Assembly (NCBI RefSeq): GCF_013409205.1
Contig: NZ_JACCAE010000001.1
Span: 434,001 to 498,000 of the forward strand
Direction: 5' to 3'
Source of the DNA: Janibacter cremeus
Lineage (GTDB): Bacteria; Actinomycetota; Actinomycetes; Actinomycetales; Dermatophilaceae
DNA: 64,000 nucleotides
Positions within the stretch are counted from its first letter, which is position 1. Each line of letters opens with the position of its first letter. This document shows, in pieces, positions 9,076 through 17,589 of this stretch. The position numbers and the translations under genes are program-made. The notes beneath the pieces are model-generated. The model did no database searches, was not told the DNA's origin, and saw only the letters and a program-made list of their open reading frames with translations.

Positions 9076-12000
9076 GCGGAGACCGCTCGGGCACCGAGGA
9101 TGACCTTGAGGTCACCGATGAGCGCCTCGCTCGGCTCCACCCGGTAGCTGGCGTCGACGGACATGGTCACCGACCGCCCCGGCTGGACGAGCTTGATCTG
9201 CACGTCAGTGCTGCCCGGGTGCTGCGAGAGCACCTGCTTGACCTCCTCGATCCGCCCGCTCGTCGCGCGGGCGTGGTCGAGGGTGAGCACCACCGGACCG
9301 CGGGGCCCGTCGGTCAGCTCGGGGATCTTCAGGTCCTCGGCGTACAGGGAGACGGAGTCGTCACGCACGTTCACCCGACCACGCACGACGGCGACGATGT
9401 CCTGGGTGAGCATCGTCTGCACCGTCAGGTACGTCTTGGGGAAGAACAGGCACTCGATGGCGCCCTCGAGGTCCTCGACGGTCGCGATGGCCCACAGGTC
9501 GCCCTTCTTGGTGCGCTTGACGCTCAGCCCGGTGACGAGCCCGGCGATGGTGACGTGGCTGTTCTCCTTCACGCCGTTGTCGGACTGCGTCAGCGTCGCG
9601 ATGGAGGTGTCCGCAGCGCGTTGGAGCACGTGCTCGACCCCGAAGAGCGGGTGGTCGGAGACGTAGAGACCGAGCATGTCGCGCTCGTTGGCGAGCTTGG
9701 CCTTCTTGTCCCACTCCACGTCGGGGATCGCGCGCAGGCCCATCCCCTCGATGCCGGAGCCCAGGGCAGCGTCCGCGTCACCGTCACTGCCACCGCCGAA
9801 CATGTCCCACAGCGAGTCCTGGCCGACCGCCTCCTGGCGCTTGACGCCGACGAAGGCCTCGACGTACTCCTCGTGGACCATCACCAGGCCCTGCCGGGGG
9901 TGGTCGAGGTCGTCGAACGCGCCGGCCATGATCAGCGACTCGATGGTGCGCTTGTTGCACACGACCGCCGGGCACTTGGCGAGGAAGTCGTCGAAGGAGA
10001 CGAACGCCCCCTTCTCCTCGCGGGTGGCGATGATCGCCTCGACGACGTTGCGACCGACGTTGCGGATCGCGAGCAGGCCGAATCGGATGTCCTCCCCGAC
10101 GGCCGCGAAGGGGCCTTCCGACTCGTTGACGGAGGGGGGTAGCACGTTGATGCCCATGCGGCGGCACTCGTTGAGGTAGAGCGCCGACTTGTCCTTGTCG
10201 TCACCGACGGAGGTCAGCAGCGCCGCCATGTACTCGGCCGGGTAGTTGGCCTTGAGGTAGGCGGTCCAGTACGAGACGAGGCCGTAGGCGGCGGTGTGCG
10301 CCTTGTTGAAGGCGTAGTCGGAGAAGGGGACGAGCACGCCCCACAGGGCCGCGACCGAGGTCTCGTTGTAGCCGTTGGCCTTCATCCCCTCGGAGAAGGG
10401 CACGTACTCCTTGTCGAGGACCTCCTTCTTCTTCTTGCCCATCGCGCGGCGGAGCAGGTCGGCATTGCCCAGGCTGTACCCCGCGAGCTTCTGCGCGATC
10501 TCCATCACCTGTTCCTGGTATATGCAGAGGCCATGCGTCGTGCCCAGGATCGGCTCGAGCGCCTCGACCATCTGCGGCTGGAGCTTGCCCTTCAGCTGCG
10601 GGTCGAGCGGGACGACCTCCTGGCGGCCGTTCTTGCGCAGCGCGAAGTTCGTGTGCGCGTTGACGCCCATCGGGCCGGGTCGGTAGAGCGCGAGGGCTGC
10701 GGAGATGTCCTCGAAGTTGTCCGGCTGCATCAGCCGCAGCAGGGTGCGCATGCCGCCGCCGTCGAGCTGGAAGACGCCGAGAGTGTCTCCGCGGCCGAGC
10801 AGGCGGTAGGTGGCCTGGTCGGTCATGTCCTTGCTCAGCGCGTCGAGGTCGATCTCCTCGTCGCGGTTGCTCTTGATGTTGATCAGGGCGTCGTCGAGGA
10901 TCGTCAGGTTGCGCAGGCCCAGGAAGTCCATCTTGACCAGCCCGAGCGTCTCGCACGTCGGGTAGTCGAACTGGGTGAGGACCTGTCCGTCCTGCAGCCG
11001 CCGCATGATCGGGATGACGTCGATCAGCGGTTCGCTGGACATGATCACGCCGGCGGCGTGGACACCCCACTGGCGCTTCAGGCCCTCCAGGCCCTTGGCC
11101 GTCTCGACGATCTCGCCGAGGTGCTTCTCGCTCTGGACGAGGTCGCGGAACTCCTGGCCCTCGTTGTAGCGGTCGTGCTCCGGGTCGTACATCTTGTTCA
11201 GCGGGACGCCCTTGCCCATGACGTCGGCGGGCATCGCCTTGGTCAGCTGCTCGCCGACCGAGAAGGGGTGACCCATGACCCGGGCGGCGTCCTTGACCGC
11301 CTGCTTGGCCTTGATCGTGCCGTAGGTGGCGATCATGGCCACGCGATCGTCGCCGTACTTGTCGGTGACGTACTGGATGACCTCCGAGCGCCGACGCTCG
11401 TCGAAGTCGACGTCGAAGTCCGGCATCGACTGTCGCTCGGGGTTGAGGAAGCGCTCGAAGATCAGGCCGTGCGGGACCGGGTCCAGGTCGGTGATCCCCA
11501 TCGAGTAGGCACACATCGAGCCCGCACCGGACCCACGACCCGGACCGACGCGGATGCCGTTGTCCTTCGCCCAGTTGATGAAGTCCGCGACGACGAGGAA
11601 GTACCCCGGGTACCCCTTGCCCGCGATGACGCCGACCTCGTAGTCCGCCTGCTGCTGCGCGTACTCCGGGATGCCATCGGGGAAGCGCCGCGACAGACCC
11701 GTCTGGACCTCCTTGACGAACCAGGAGTGCTCGTCCTCCCCCTCGGGGACGTCGAATCGCGGCATGTACCGCCCTTCGCCCTCCGTGAAGGAGACCTCGC
11801 ACATGTCGGCGACGCGCAGCGTGTTGTCACAGGCCTCCGGCAACTCACGCCACAGCCGGCGCATCTCCGCCGGGGACTTCAGGTAGTAGCCGTCCCCCTC
11901 GAAGGAGAACCGGTCGGGGTCGAGCAGCGTCGAGCCGGAGTTGATGCACAGCAGGGCATCTTGGGCGATGTAGTCCTCCTGCTTGACGTAGTGCAGGTCG

Positions 12001-12683
12001 TTCGTCGCCAGGAGCGGCAGCTGCAGGTCCTTGGCCAGGCGCATCAGGTCCTCGCGCACCCGACGCTCGATCTGGTTGCCGTGGTCCATCAGCTCAAGGA
12101 AGTAGTAGTCCTTGCCGAAGATGTCCCGGAACTCGCTGGCGGCCTCGATCGCCTCGTCGTACTGCCCCAGCCGCAGCCGCGTCTGGATCTCGCCGGACGG
12201 GCAGCCGGTCGTCGCGATGAGCCCCTCGCCGTACTGCGAGAGCAGCTCACGATCCAGCCGCGGCCACTTGGCGTACACCGAGTCCAGCGAGGCCATCGAG
12301 TCCATGCGGAAGAGGTTGTGCATGCCGGTGTTGTTGCGCGCCAGCAGCGTCATGTGGGTGTAGGCGCCACCACCGGAGACGTCGTCACCCTTGCGGGTGC
12401 GCTCGTCGCCCCACTTCACCCGGGTCTTCTCCTTGCGGCTGGTGTGGCCGGGGGCGACGTAGGCCTCCAGGCCGATGATCGGCTTCACGTCGTAGGACTG
12501 CGCCGTCTTCCAGAACTCGTGCGCACCGAAGAGGTACCCGTGGTCGGTCGTCGCGATCGCCGGCATGCCCATCTCCTGGGCGGTGGCGAACATGTCCGTG
12601 ATCCGGGCAGCCCCATCGAGCATGGAGTACTCGGTGTGGTTGTGCAGGTGGACGAAGTTCTCGGAACGCGGCAGCTCGGACAT
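9072..12683 (-). CDS. dnaE: DNA polymerase III subunit alpha
   Basis: Replicative polymerase catalytic subunit, 1203 aa, the usual size for actinobacterial DnaE1. The N-terminal PHP domain starts HLHNHTEYSMLDG at residue 12. The palm-domain catalytic pair is Asp424/Asp426 in MPDFDVDFDERRR, followed by a helix-hairpin-helix region. A C-terminal OB fold is recognisable around HVTIAGLVTGLSVKRTKKGD. The start is ATG 12683, since the open frame continues upstream without homology. TAGACT sits 7 nt before the ATG and no well-spaced ribosome site is seen, consistent with a leaderless transcript. Its stop overlaps the peptidase start. Confidence 0.96.
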   Translation of the reverse strand: MSELPRSENFVHLHNHTEYSMLDGAARITDMFATAQEMGMPAIATTDHGYLFGAHEFWKTAQSYDVKPIIGLEAYVAPGHTSRKEKTRVKWGDERTRKGDDVSGGGAYTHMTLLARNNTGMHNLFRMDSMASLDSVYAKWPRLDRELLSQYGEGLIATTGCPSGEIQTRLRLGQYDEAIEAASEFRDIFGKDYYFLELMDHGNQIERRVREDLMRLAKDLQLPLLATNDLHYVKQEDYIAQDALLCINSGSTLLDPDRFSFEGDGYYLKSPAEMRRLWRELPEACDNTLRVADMCEVSFTEGEGRYMPRFDVPEGEDEHSWFVKEVQTGLSRRFPDGIPEYAQQQADYEVGVIAGKGYPGYFLVVADFINWAKDNGIRVGPGRGSGAGSMCAYSMGITDLDPVPHGLIFERFLNPERQSMPDFDVDFDERRRSEVIQYVTDKYGDDRVAMIATYGTIKAKQAVKDAARVMGHPFSVGEQLTKAMPADVMGKGVPLNKMYDPEHDRYNEGQEFRDLVQSEKHLGEIVETAKGLEGLKRQWGVHAAGVIMSSEPLIDVIPIMRRLQDGQVLTQFDYPTCETLGLVKMDFLGLRNLTILDDALINIKSNRDEEIDLDALSKDMTDQATYRLLGRGDTLGVFQLDGGGMRTLLRLMQPDNFEDISAALALYRPGPMGVNAHTNFALRKNGRQEVVPLDPQLKGKLQPQMVEALEPILGTTHGLCIYQEQVMEIAQKLAGYSLGNADLLRRAMGKKKKEVLDKEYVPFSEGMKANGYNETSVAALWGVLVPFSDYAFNKAHTAAYGLVSYWTAYLKANYPAEYMAALLTSVGDDKDKSALYLNECRRMGINVLPPSVNESEGPFAAVGEDIRFGLLAIRNVGRNVVEAIIATREEKGAFVSFDDFLAKCPAVVCNKRTIESLIMAGAFDDLDHPRQGLVMVHEEYVEAFVGVKRQEAVGQDSLWDMFGGGSDGDADAALGSGIEGMGLRAIPDVEWDKKAKLANERDMLGLYVSDHPLFGVEHVLQRAADTSIATLTQSDNGVKENSHVTIAGLVTGLSVKRTKKGDLWAIATVEDLEGAIECLFFPKTYLTVQTMLTQDIVAVVRGRVNVRDDSVSLYAEDLKIPELTDGPRGPVVLTLDHARATSGRIEEVKQVLSQHPGSTDVQIKLVQPGRSVTMSVDASYRVEPSEALIGDLKVILGARAVSA

Positions 12684-12866
12684 CGCTCCGAGTCTAGGCC
12701 GAGCCGACGACAACCCGGCCCCTGCCCGACGAGTGGTCCGACCCGGCCGTCGATCGCGGGCCCGGCACCGCTCACCGCGCCGCATCCCGGGCGACACTTC
12801 CCCCTTCGCGCCGGTGGGTCTACCGTCAGGATCGACACCGTCGCTCAGCCACAGGAGGCCCCCCGG
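12684..12866. promoter_or_regulatory. divergent intergenic region dnaE / acyl-CoA synthetase
   Basis: 183 bp between divergent genes, so it must hold both promoters. On the minus strand TAGACT (12691-12696) is a plausible -10 placed 7 nt from the dnaE ATG. On the plus strand AGGAGG (12853-12858) is the ribosome site of the synthetase gene. No convincing -35 element or operator was found. Confidence 0.5.
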
Positions 12867-14411
12867 ATGCACGTCCCCATGTCCGTCAACCACTTCCTCG
12901 ACCGCGCCGCCAGCGTCTACGGCGAGCGCACCGCCGTCGTCGACGAGCCGGACCAGCCGGCCGCACCGCTGACGGACGTGACCTATGCCCGGATGCGACA
13001 GCTGGCCCGGGCGCAGGCTGCCCACCTGGACTCCCTGGGGATCGAGGTCGGCGACCGGGTCGCCGTCGTCTCGCACAACTCCGCCCGCCTCCTGACGAGC
13101 TTCTTCGGTGTCTCCGGCTCCGGGCGGGTGTTGGTGCCGATCAACTTCCGCCTCGCCCCCGAGGAGGTGAAGTTCATCGTCGAGCACTCCGGCGCCCGCG
13201 TGCTGTACATCGACCCCGAGCTGACCTCCCTCATCGACGAGGTCCAGGCCGAGCACACCTTCGTCCTCGGCGATGACGAGCACCTCTTCGGGACGCAGGA
13301 CGAGATCGCCGCCGCGCAGCCGCGCCCCTGGGAACCGGACGAGAACGCGATCGCGACGATCAACTACACCTCCGGCACGACGGCCCGCCCCAAGGGCGTG
13401 CAGATCACCCACCGCAACATCTGGGTCAACGCGGTCACCTTCGGCCTGCACGCCGGCATCGGCGACCGGGACGTCTACCTGCACACGCTGCCGATGTTCC
13501 ATGCCAACGGCTGGGGCATGCCCTTCGCCATGACGGGTGTCGGCGCCCAGCACATCGTCATCCGCAAGATCGACGGGGCGGAGATCCTGCGACGGGTCCG
13601 GGATCACGGCATCACCGTCATGTGTGCCGCGCCGGCCGTGGTCAACGCCGTCCTGACCGCAGCGCAGGACTGGGAGGGCGAGATCCCAGGCCGGGGCCGC
13701 GTGCGGATCATCGTCGCCGGTGCCCCGCCGCCCACGCAGACCATCGCCCGTGTCGAGACCGAGCTCGGCTGGGAGTTCCAGCAGATCTACGGCCTGACCG
13801 AGACCTCTCCCCTGCTGACGGTCAACACCACCCGCGCGGAGTGGGACGACCTGTCTCCGGATGACCGCGCCGGCAAGCTCGTGCGGGCAGGTATGCCTGC
13901 CCTCGGCGTCGAGATGGCGGTCTCCGAGTCCGGCGAGGTCCTGGCCAGGAGCAACGTCATCATGCAGGGCTACTGGAATCTGCCCGAGGAGACCGAGCGC
14001 ACCTTCGAGGGCGGCTGGTTCCACACCGGTGACGGTGGCTACATCGAGGACGACGGGTACGTCACGATCAGCGACCGCAGGAAGGACGTCATCATCACCG
14101 GCGGCGAGAACGTCGCCTCCGTCGAGGTCGAGGACGTCCTGTTCTCGCACCCGGACGTCACCGAGGTCGCCGTGATCGGCGTCCCGGACGAGAAGTGGGG
14201 CGAGACGATCAAGGCCCTCGTCGTCGTCGCGGAGGGGGCCACGGCCACCGAGGCCGATCTCATCGCGTGGTGCAAGGCGCGCGTCGCCGGCTACAAGTCG
14301 CCGACCTCCGTCGAGTTCCGCGACGAGCTCGCCCGCACGGCGACCGGCAAGTTGCAGAAGTTCAAGTTGCGCGCCCCCTACTGGCAGGACCGCGACCGCC
14401 AGGTCAACTGA
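12867..14411 (+). CDS. long-chain fatty acid-CoA ligase (AMP-binding acyl-CoA synthetase)
   Basis: Adenylate-forming enzyme of 514 aa that activates a carboxylic acid to its CoA thioester. The ATP-binding motif is YTSGTTARPKG, with QIYGLTETSP and the hinge region FHTGDGGYIEDDGYVTISDR. The C-terminal catalytic Lys lies in RTATGKLQKFKLR. The ATG at 12867 is chosen because AGGAGG sits 8 nt upstream and upstream sequence is only the antisense of dnaE. The gene appears monocistronic. Substrate is uncertain: the family includes medium/long-chain fatty acid and aromatic acid ligases. It could feed the catabolic operon at the left edge, but that is inference. Confidence 0.9.
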   Translation: MHVPMSVNHFLDRAASVYGERTAVVDEPDQPAAPLTDVTYARMRQLARAQAAHLDSLGIEVGDRVAVVSHNSARLLTSFFGVSGSGRVLVPINFRLAPEEVKFIVEHSGARVLYIDPELTSLIDEVQAEHTFVLGDDEHLFGTQDEIAAAQPRPWEPDENAIATINYTSGTTARPKGVQITHRNIWVNAVTFGLHAGIGDRDVYLHTLPMFHANGWGMPFAMTGVGAQHIVIRKIDGAEILRRVRDHGITVMCAAPAVVNAVLTAAQDWEGEIPGRGRVRIIVAGAPPPTQTIARVETELGWEFQQIYGLTETSPLLTVNTTRAEWDDLSPDDRAGKLVRAGMPALGVEMAVSESGEVLARSNVIMQGYWNLPEETERTFEGGWFHTGDGGYIEDDGYVTISDRRKDVIITGGENVASVEVEDVLFSHPDVTEVAVIGVPDEKWGETIKALVVVAEGATATEADLIAWCKARVAGYKSPTSVEFRDELARTATGKLQKFKLRAPYWQDRDRQVN

Positions 14412-14445
14412 CACCACGGCCCACCCCCTTCGCACACCTCTCTGC

Positions 14446-14479
14446 TACATTGCTTATCGATGCATCGAAAAACAATGTA
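14446..14479. promoter_or_regulatory. 34-bp dyad, putative operator of the DUF2975-XRE operon
   Basis: An AT-rich inverted repeat centred between 14462 and 14463. Outer arms are TACATTG and CAATGTA, and the centre is a perfect 12-bp palindrome TCGATGCATCGA. Counting paired positions, 15 of 17 base pairs are symmetric about the same centre. It lies just upstream of the ribosome site (GGGAGGGG, about 14485-14492) of the membrane protein gene, where the promoter must be. TTGCTT (14450-14455) and CAATGT (14473-14478) are 17 bp apart and could be -35/-10. The likely ligand is the downstream XRE protein (inference). Confidence 0.65.
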
Positions 14480-14500
14480 TGAGCGGGAGGGGACACCATC

Positions 14501-15052
14501 ATGGCCACACGCTTCCAGCGCGATGCGAGCGCCTCGATCTTCGCCTTCGGTCTCGCCGGGGTCGCCCTGGCGGTGCACGTCGCCGACACGGTCGTGGACG
14601 CCTGGCAGGACGACGTCGTCCCGATCGACGTCACCACGACCGACGGGCAGGCCACCACGGCGCTCGTCGCGATCGAGCAGGCGCCCGACTGGGCGGTGAC
14701 CACCCTGCGTGCAGCGCAGGTCGTCGAGTGGATCCTCGGGGCGCTCGTCCTGGTCCTGCTGACCCTGTGCGTCGTGCGGATGGTCCGTGGAGAGGTCTTC
14801 ACGCGCCCGACCGCACGCGTGGCCACATGGGCCGGCTGGACCCTGCTCGCCTACATCGGCCTGCCACTCGTGCTGCGCCTGGTGTCCTCGGGCGAGGTCC
14901 TGCATGCCGCCCGGGTCGGCGAGGAGTTCGACGTGCGGATGCTCTCGAGCGAGTTCTGGTACCTCTATGTCGGGATGATGGCGGTGTCCTTCCTCGCCCT
15001 CGTGCTACGCCGTGGGAGCCGGCTGCAGGAGGACCAGGAGGGGCTGATCTGA
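14501..15052 (+). CDS. DUF2975-type integral membrane protein
   Basis: Membrane protein of 183 aa with four predicted hydrophobic segments (about residues 11-28, 68-88, 104-125 and 150-172). They are arranged as in small DUF2975 proteins, which are commonly paired with a small XRE regulator. The ATG is preceded by GGGAGGGG at good spacing. The stop overlaps the XRE start (TGATG). No catalytic motif is seen. In described pairs of this kind the membrane protein may modulate the cognate regulator, but the molecular role is unknown. Confidence 0.8.
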   Translation: MATRFQRDASASIFAFGLAGVALAVHVADTVVDAWQDDVVPIDVTTTDGQATTALVAIEQAPDWAVTTLRAAQVVEWILGALVLVLLTLCVVRMVRGEVFTRPTARVATWAGWTLLAYIGLPLVLRLVSSGEVLHAARVGEEFDVRMLSSEFWYLYVGMMAVSFLALVLRRGSRLQEDQEGLI

Positions 15053-15270
15053 TGCCCCCCGAGGACCACCGGGTGCGCTGCCACCTCGACGAGCTGCTCG
15101 AGGCGAAGGGCATGACCGTCACCGAGCTCAGCCGTCGGATCGGCATCACCCACGCCAACCTCTCGGCGCTGAAGAACAACCGTGGTCGCGCGATCCGGTT
15201 CTCGACCCTGACCGCCCTGTGCGACGCGCTCGACTGCGCTCCCGGCGACCTGTTCTCGGTGCGCCGCTGA
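15052..15270 (+). CDS. small XRE (Cro/CI-type) helix-turn-helix regulator
   Basis: 72-aa protein that is almost only a helix-turn-helix domain. The core is MTVTELSRRIGITHANLSAL and the tail DALDCAPGDLFSVRR is typical of YozG-like transcription factors. It overlaps the DUF2975 stop by one base, so the two are co-translated. It is the natural candidate to bind the 34-bp dyad at 14446-14479 and autoregulate the operon. It ends 4 nt before the convergent rluD stop. Confidence 0.9.
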   Translation: MPPEDHRVRCHLDELLEAKGMTVTELSRRIGITHANLSALKNNRGRAIRFSTLTALCDALDCAPGDLFSVRR

Positions 15271-15274
15271 CCCC

Positions 15275-16210
15275 TCAGGACAGCTCGGCGAGGCGGTCCA
15301 GCGCCTGCTGCAGGTCCTGCGGGTAGGTGCTCTCGAAGCGCACGTACTCGCCCGAGCCGGGGTGGATGAACCCCAGCCCCATCGCGTGCAGCCACTGCCG
15401 CTCCAGACCGAGTTTCCTGGCCAGGCTCGGGTCCGCGCCGTACACCGGGTCCCCGACGCACGGATGGCGAAGGGCGGCCATGTGCACCCTGATCTGGTGG
15501 GTGCGTCCGGTTTCGAGCGTGACGTCCAGCAGGGACGCGTGCCGGAATGCCTCGATCAGCTCGTAGTGGGTGATCGCGTGCTTGCCGGAGTCCATGACGG
15601 CGAACTTGTACTCGCCGCTCGGGTGCCGGCCGATCGGCGCGTCGATGGTGCCGACGTGTGGGTCGGGCAGCCCCTGGACGAGCGCGTGGTAGGTCTTGTC
15701 GACCGTGCGCTGCTTGAAGGCGCGCTTGAGCACGGAGTAGCCGTACTCGCTCTTGCACACCACCATCAGGCCGCTCGTGCCGACGTCGAGCCGGGAGACG
15801 ATCCCCTGCCGCTCACTCGCGCCGCTGGTGGTGATCCGGTAGCCGGCGGCCTTGAGCCCGCCGAGGACGGTCGGCCCGGTCCAGCCGACGCTCGGGTGCG
15901 CGGCGACACCCACGGGCTTGTCGACGACGACGATGTCGTCGTCGTCGTGGATGATCCGCATCCCCGGCACCGGCTCCGCGACGACCTCCAGCGTGGGGCC
16001 GGGGGCCAGCGACGGCAGCACGATCTCGATGTGGGCGCCGGTGGTCACACGGGTGGACTTGGCCACCCCGGCGCCGTCGATCTCGACCTTGCCCTCAGTG
16101 GCGAGCTCGGCGGCCCGGGTGCGGGAGAGGCCGAACAGTCGCGCCACTGCGGCGTCGACGCGCTCCCCCTCGAGCCCCTCGGGAACGAGGACGTTGCGGA
16201 TGTCACTCAT
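15275..16210 (-). CDS. rluD: RluA/RluD family 23S rRNA pseudouridine synthase
   Basis: Pseudouridine synthase of 311 aa. An N-terminal S4 RNA-binding domain (about residues 12-60) precedes a catalytic domain with [13 protein letters not shown], where Asp142 is the expected nucleophile. The ATG at 16210 has AAGGAGG just upstream inside lspA, whose stop lies 5 nt into this gene, so translation is coupled. The lspA-rluD order is conserved across actinobacteria and many other bacteria. The exact target uridine is inferred from family only. Confidence 0.92.
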   Translation of the reverse strand: MSDIRNVLVPEGLEGERVDAAVARLFGLSRTRAAELATEGKVEIDGAGVAKSTRVTTGAHIEIVLPSLAPGPTLEVVAEPVPGMRIIHDDDDIVVVDKPVGVAAHPSVGWTGPTVLGGLKAAGYRITTSGASERQGIVSRLDVGTSGLMVVCKSEYGYSVLKRAFKQRTVDKTYHALVQGLPDPHVGTIDAPIGRHPSGEYKFAVMDSGKHAITHYELIEAFRHASLLDVTLETGRTHQIRVHMAALRHPCVGDPVYGADPSLARKLGLERQWLHAMGLGFIHPGSGEYVRFESTYPQDLQQALDRLAELS

Positions 16211-16811
16211 CGGTGTCCTCCTTGGCGTGGCGCCGATCGGCCGCGTGCTGCGGGTGCGATCCGTCCATGCCGGTGTTGGTGAAGACGAGCCACAGCAGCA
16301 GGAGCGCTCCACCGACGATGGCGATGTCGGCGACGTTCCCGACGAAGAGGCCGCCGTAGTCGATGAAGTCGACGACGTGGCCCTCCAGCGGACCCGGCTC
16401 GCGGAAGAAGCGATCGAAGAGGTTGCCCAACGATCCGCCGAGCAGCAGCCCGAGGGCCAGGCCCCATCGTGCGGAGCCGATCCGCGGAGCGACGGCGAGG
16501 ATTGCCAGGGTCACGACGATCGCGACGAGGGTCATCACCCACGTCATCGAGTCGCCGATGGAGAACGCAGCACCCGAGTTGCGGATCAGCCGCAGGCCGA
16601 GCAGGTCACCGACCAGGCTGACGCCCGGCTCCCCCTCGAGTGCGGTGAGCGCCCACACCTTGCTCGCCTGGTCGACGACCAGGACGACGACCGCGGCGAT
16701 GACGTACCAGGCCAGGACCCGCGCACGGGGTCTCGTCCGGGTGACGTCGCCGTCCCCGGGTGGCTGTGTGGCGCTCAGCGGCGCTCCTGTGTGCTCTTGC
16801 ATGTCATACAC
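16203..16811 (-). CDS. lspA: lipoprotein signal peptidase (signal peptidase II)
   Basis: Inner-membrane aspartyl protease that cleaves prolipoprotein signal peptides. It has four transmembrane segments and the family motifs [12 protein letters not shown] and [16 protein letters not shown] with the catalytic Asp pair region. The frame opens at ATG 16811 (202 aa); ATG 16802 is an equally possible start. Both lie within the 3' end of the dksA-like gene (37-nt overlap for the first), and no clear ribosome site separates them. A downstream non-ATG start is also conceivable, because conserved sequence begins only around [12 protein letters not shown]. Confidence 0.93.
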   Translation of the reverse strand: MYDMQEHTGAPLSATQPPGDGDVTRTRPRARVLAWYVIAAVVVLVVDQASKVWALTALEGEPGVSLVGDLLGLRLIRNSGAAFSIGDSMTWVMTLVAIVVTLAILAVAPRIGSARWGLALGLLLGGSLGNLFDRFFREPGPLEGHVVDFIDYGGLFVGNVADIAIVGGALLLLWLVFTNTGMDGSHPQHAADRRHAKEDTDE

Positions 16812-17383
16812 AGGGTCGCACGCGGATAGGCCTGGAGTCGAAGCTTGCCGATCGGGTTGCCGCAGGACTCGCAGATCCCGTAGGTGCCGTCCTCGAGCCG
16901 CTCGAGCGCGTGGAGGTTCTGCTCCAGCCCGGTCCTGGCCCCCGCCAGGAGGCTCAGCTCGTGCTCACGCTCGAAGGACTTCGCCCCGGCATCGGCCTGG
17001 TCGTCGCCGGCCCCGTCGATCGGCTCCCTGAGGAAGACGCTCAACTCGTTCTCCGAGGACTGCAGATCCGCACGCAGCCGGGCGATCTCGCCCTCGAGCT
17101 CCACGCGGACCTCCTTCAGCTCGGCCGGGGTCCACGGCGACTCGTCCTCACGGACGACGAGGCGCTCGGCCCGGGTCACCCTAGTGGCCGTCGCCTTCTT
17201 CGCGGTGCTCTTCCTGGTCGCCGCAGTCTTCTTCGCAGGCTTCTTCGCCGCGGTCGAGGTGGACTTCGTGGCGGCCTTCTTGTCCGCCTTCGTCGTCCCG
17301 TTCGCCGTGGTGCCGGCCGCGCCCTTGGCAGGCGTGGTCTTCTTGGTGGCCGCAGTGCGGGCCGTCGACTTCTTCGCCGCCAT
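16775..17383 (-). CDS. DksA/TraR-type C4 zinc finger protein with lysine/alanine-rich tail
   Basis: 202-aa protein. The C-terminal half (about 80-202) has a coiled-coil region and a four-cysteine zinc finger (CESCGNPIG ... CMTC), as in DksA/TraR proteins that bind RNA polymerase. The N-terminal 70 residues are a low-complexity, H1-like tail rich in K, A and T (for example AAKKPAKKTAATRKSTAKK). In DksA the coiled-coil tip carries two acidic residues; here the equivalent region is LREPIDGAGDD. The gene lies directly upstream of lspA, a position seen in several actinobacteria. A role in rRNA or stringent control is inference. Confidence 0.88.
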   Translation of the reverse strand: MAAKKSTARTAATKKTTPAKGAAGTTANGTTKADKKAATKSTSTAAKKPAKKTAATRKSTAKKATATRVTRAERLVVREDESPWTPAELKEVRVELEGEIARLRADLQSSENELSVFLREPIDGAGDDQADAGAKSFEREHELSLLAGARTGLEQNLHALERLEDGTYGICESCGNPIGKLRLQAYPRATLCMTCKSTQERR

Positions 17384-17514
17384 GACCGTCCTCGATGTCG
17401 GGAGGTCCGTGCCGTGCCCGGACCTAGTGTGCCCGCAGAGTACGACGTTTTGGCCGGTGAGAGCAGGATCACGCTGCGGCGTTTCCCCGCCGGCACCAAC
17501 CGGGCCCGGACAAC

Positions 17515-17556
17515 ACGAGAGGCGGCGGTGTCCGGATGGACACCGCCGCCTCTCGT
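17515..17556 (-). terminator. perfect 19-bp hairpin downstream of the DivIVA-family gene
   Basis: Two perfectly complementary 19-nt arms separated by a 4-nt loop (GGAT at 17534-17537). It lies 34 nt beyond the divIVA-like stop and before the dksA-like gene. No U-run follows, as is common for actinobacterial terminators. It separates the division cluster from the dksA-lspA-rluD unit. Confidence 0.8.
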
Positions 17557-17589
17557 CAGGCGACCGGGACGGACCCGATCAGGGCCTCA

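Noticed and set aside
10296..12866. Very long open frame on the plus strand opposite dnaE, in frame with the acyl-CoA synthetase
   Set aside because: It is the antisense of dnaE with low-complexity, Val/Asp/Leu-rich translation. Synthetase homology and a ribosome site begin only at 12867.
12684..14435. N-terminal extension of dnaE by about 580 codons
   Set aside because: This part is antisense to the acyl-CoA synthetase. Conserved DnaE sequence starts at ATG 12683.
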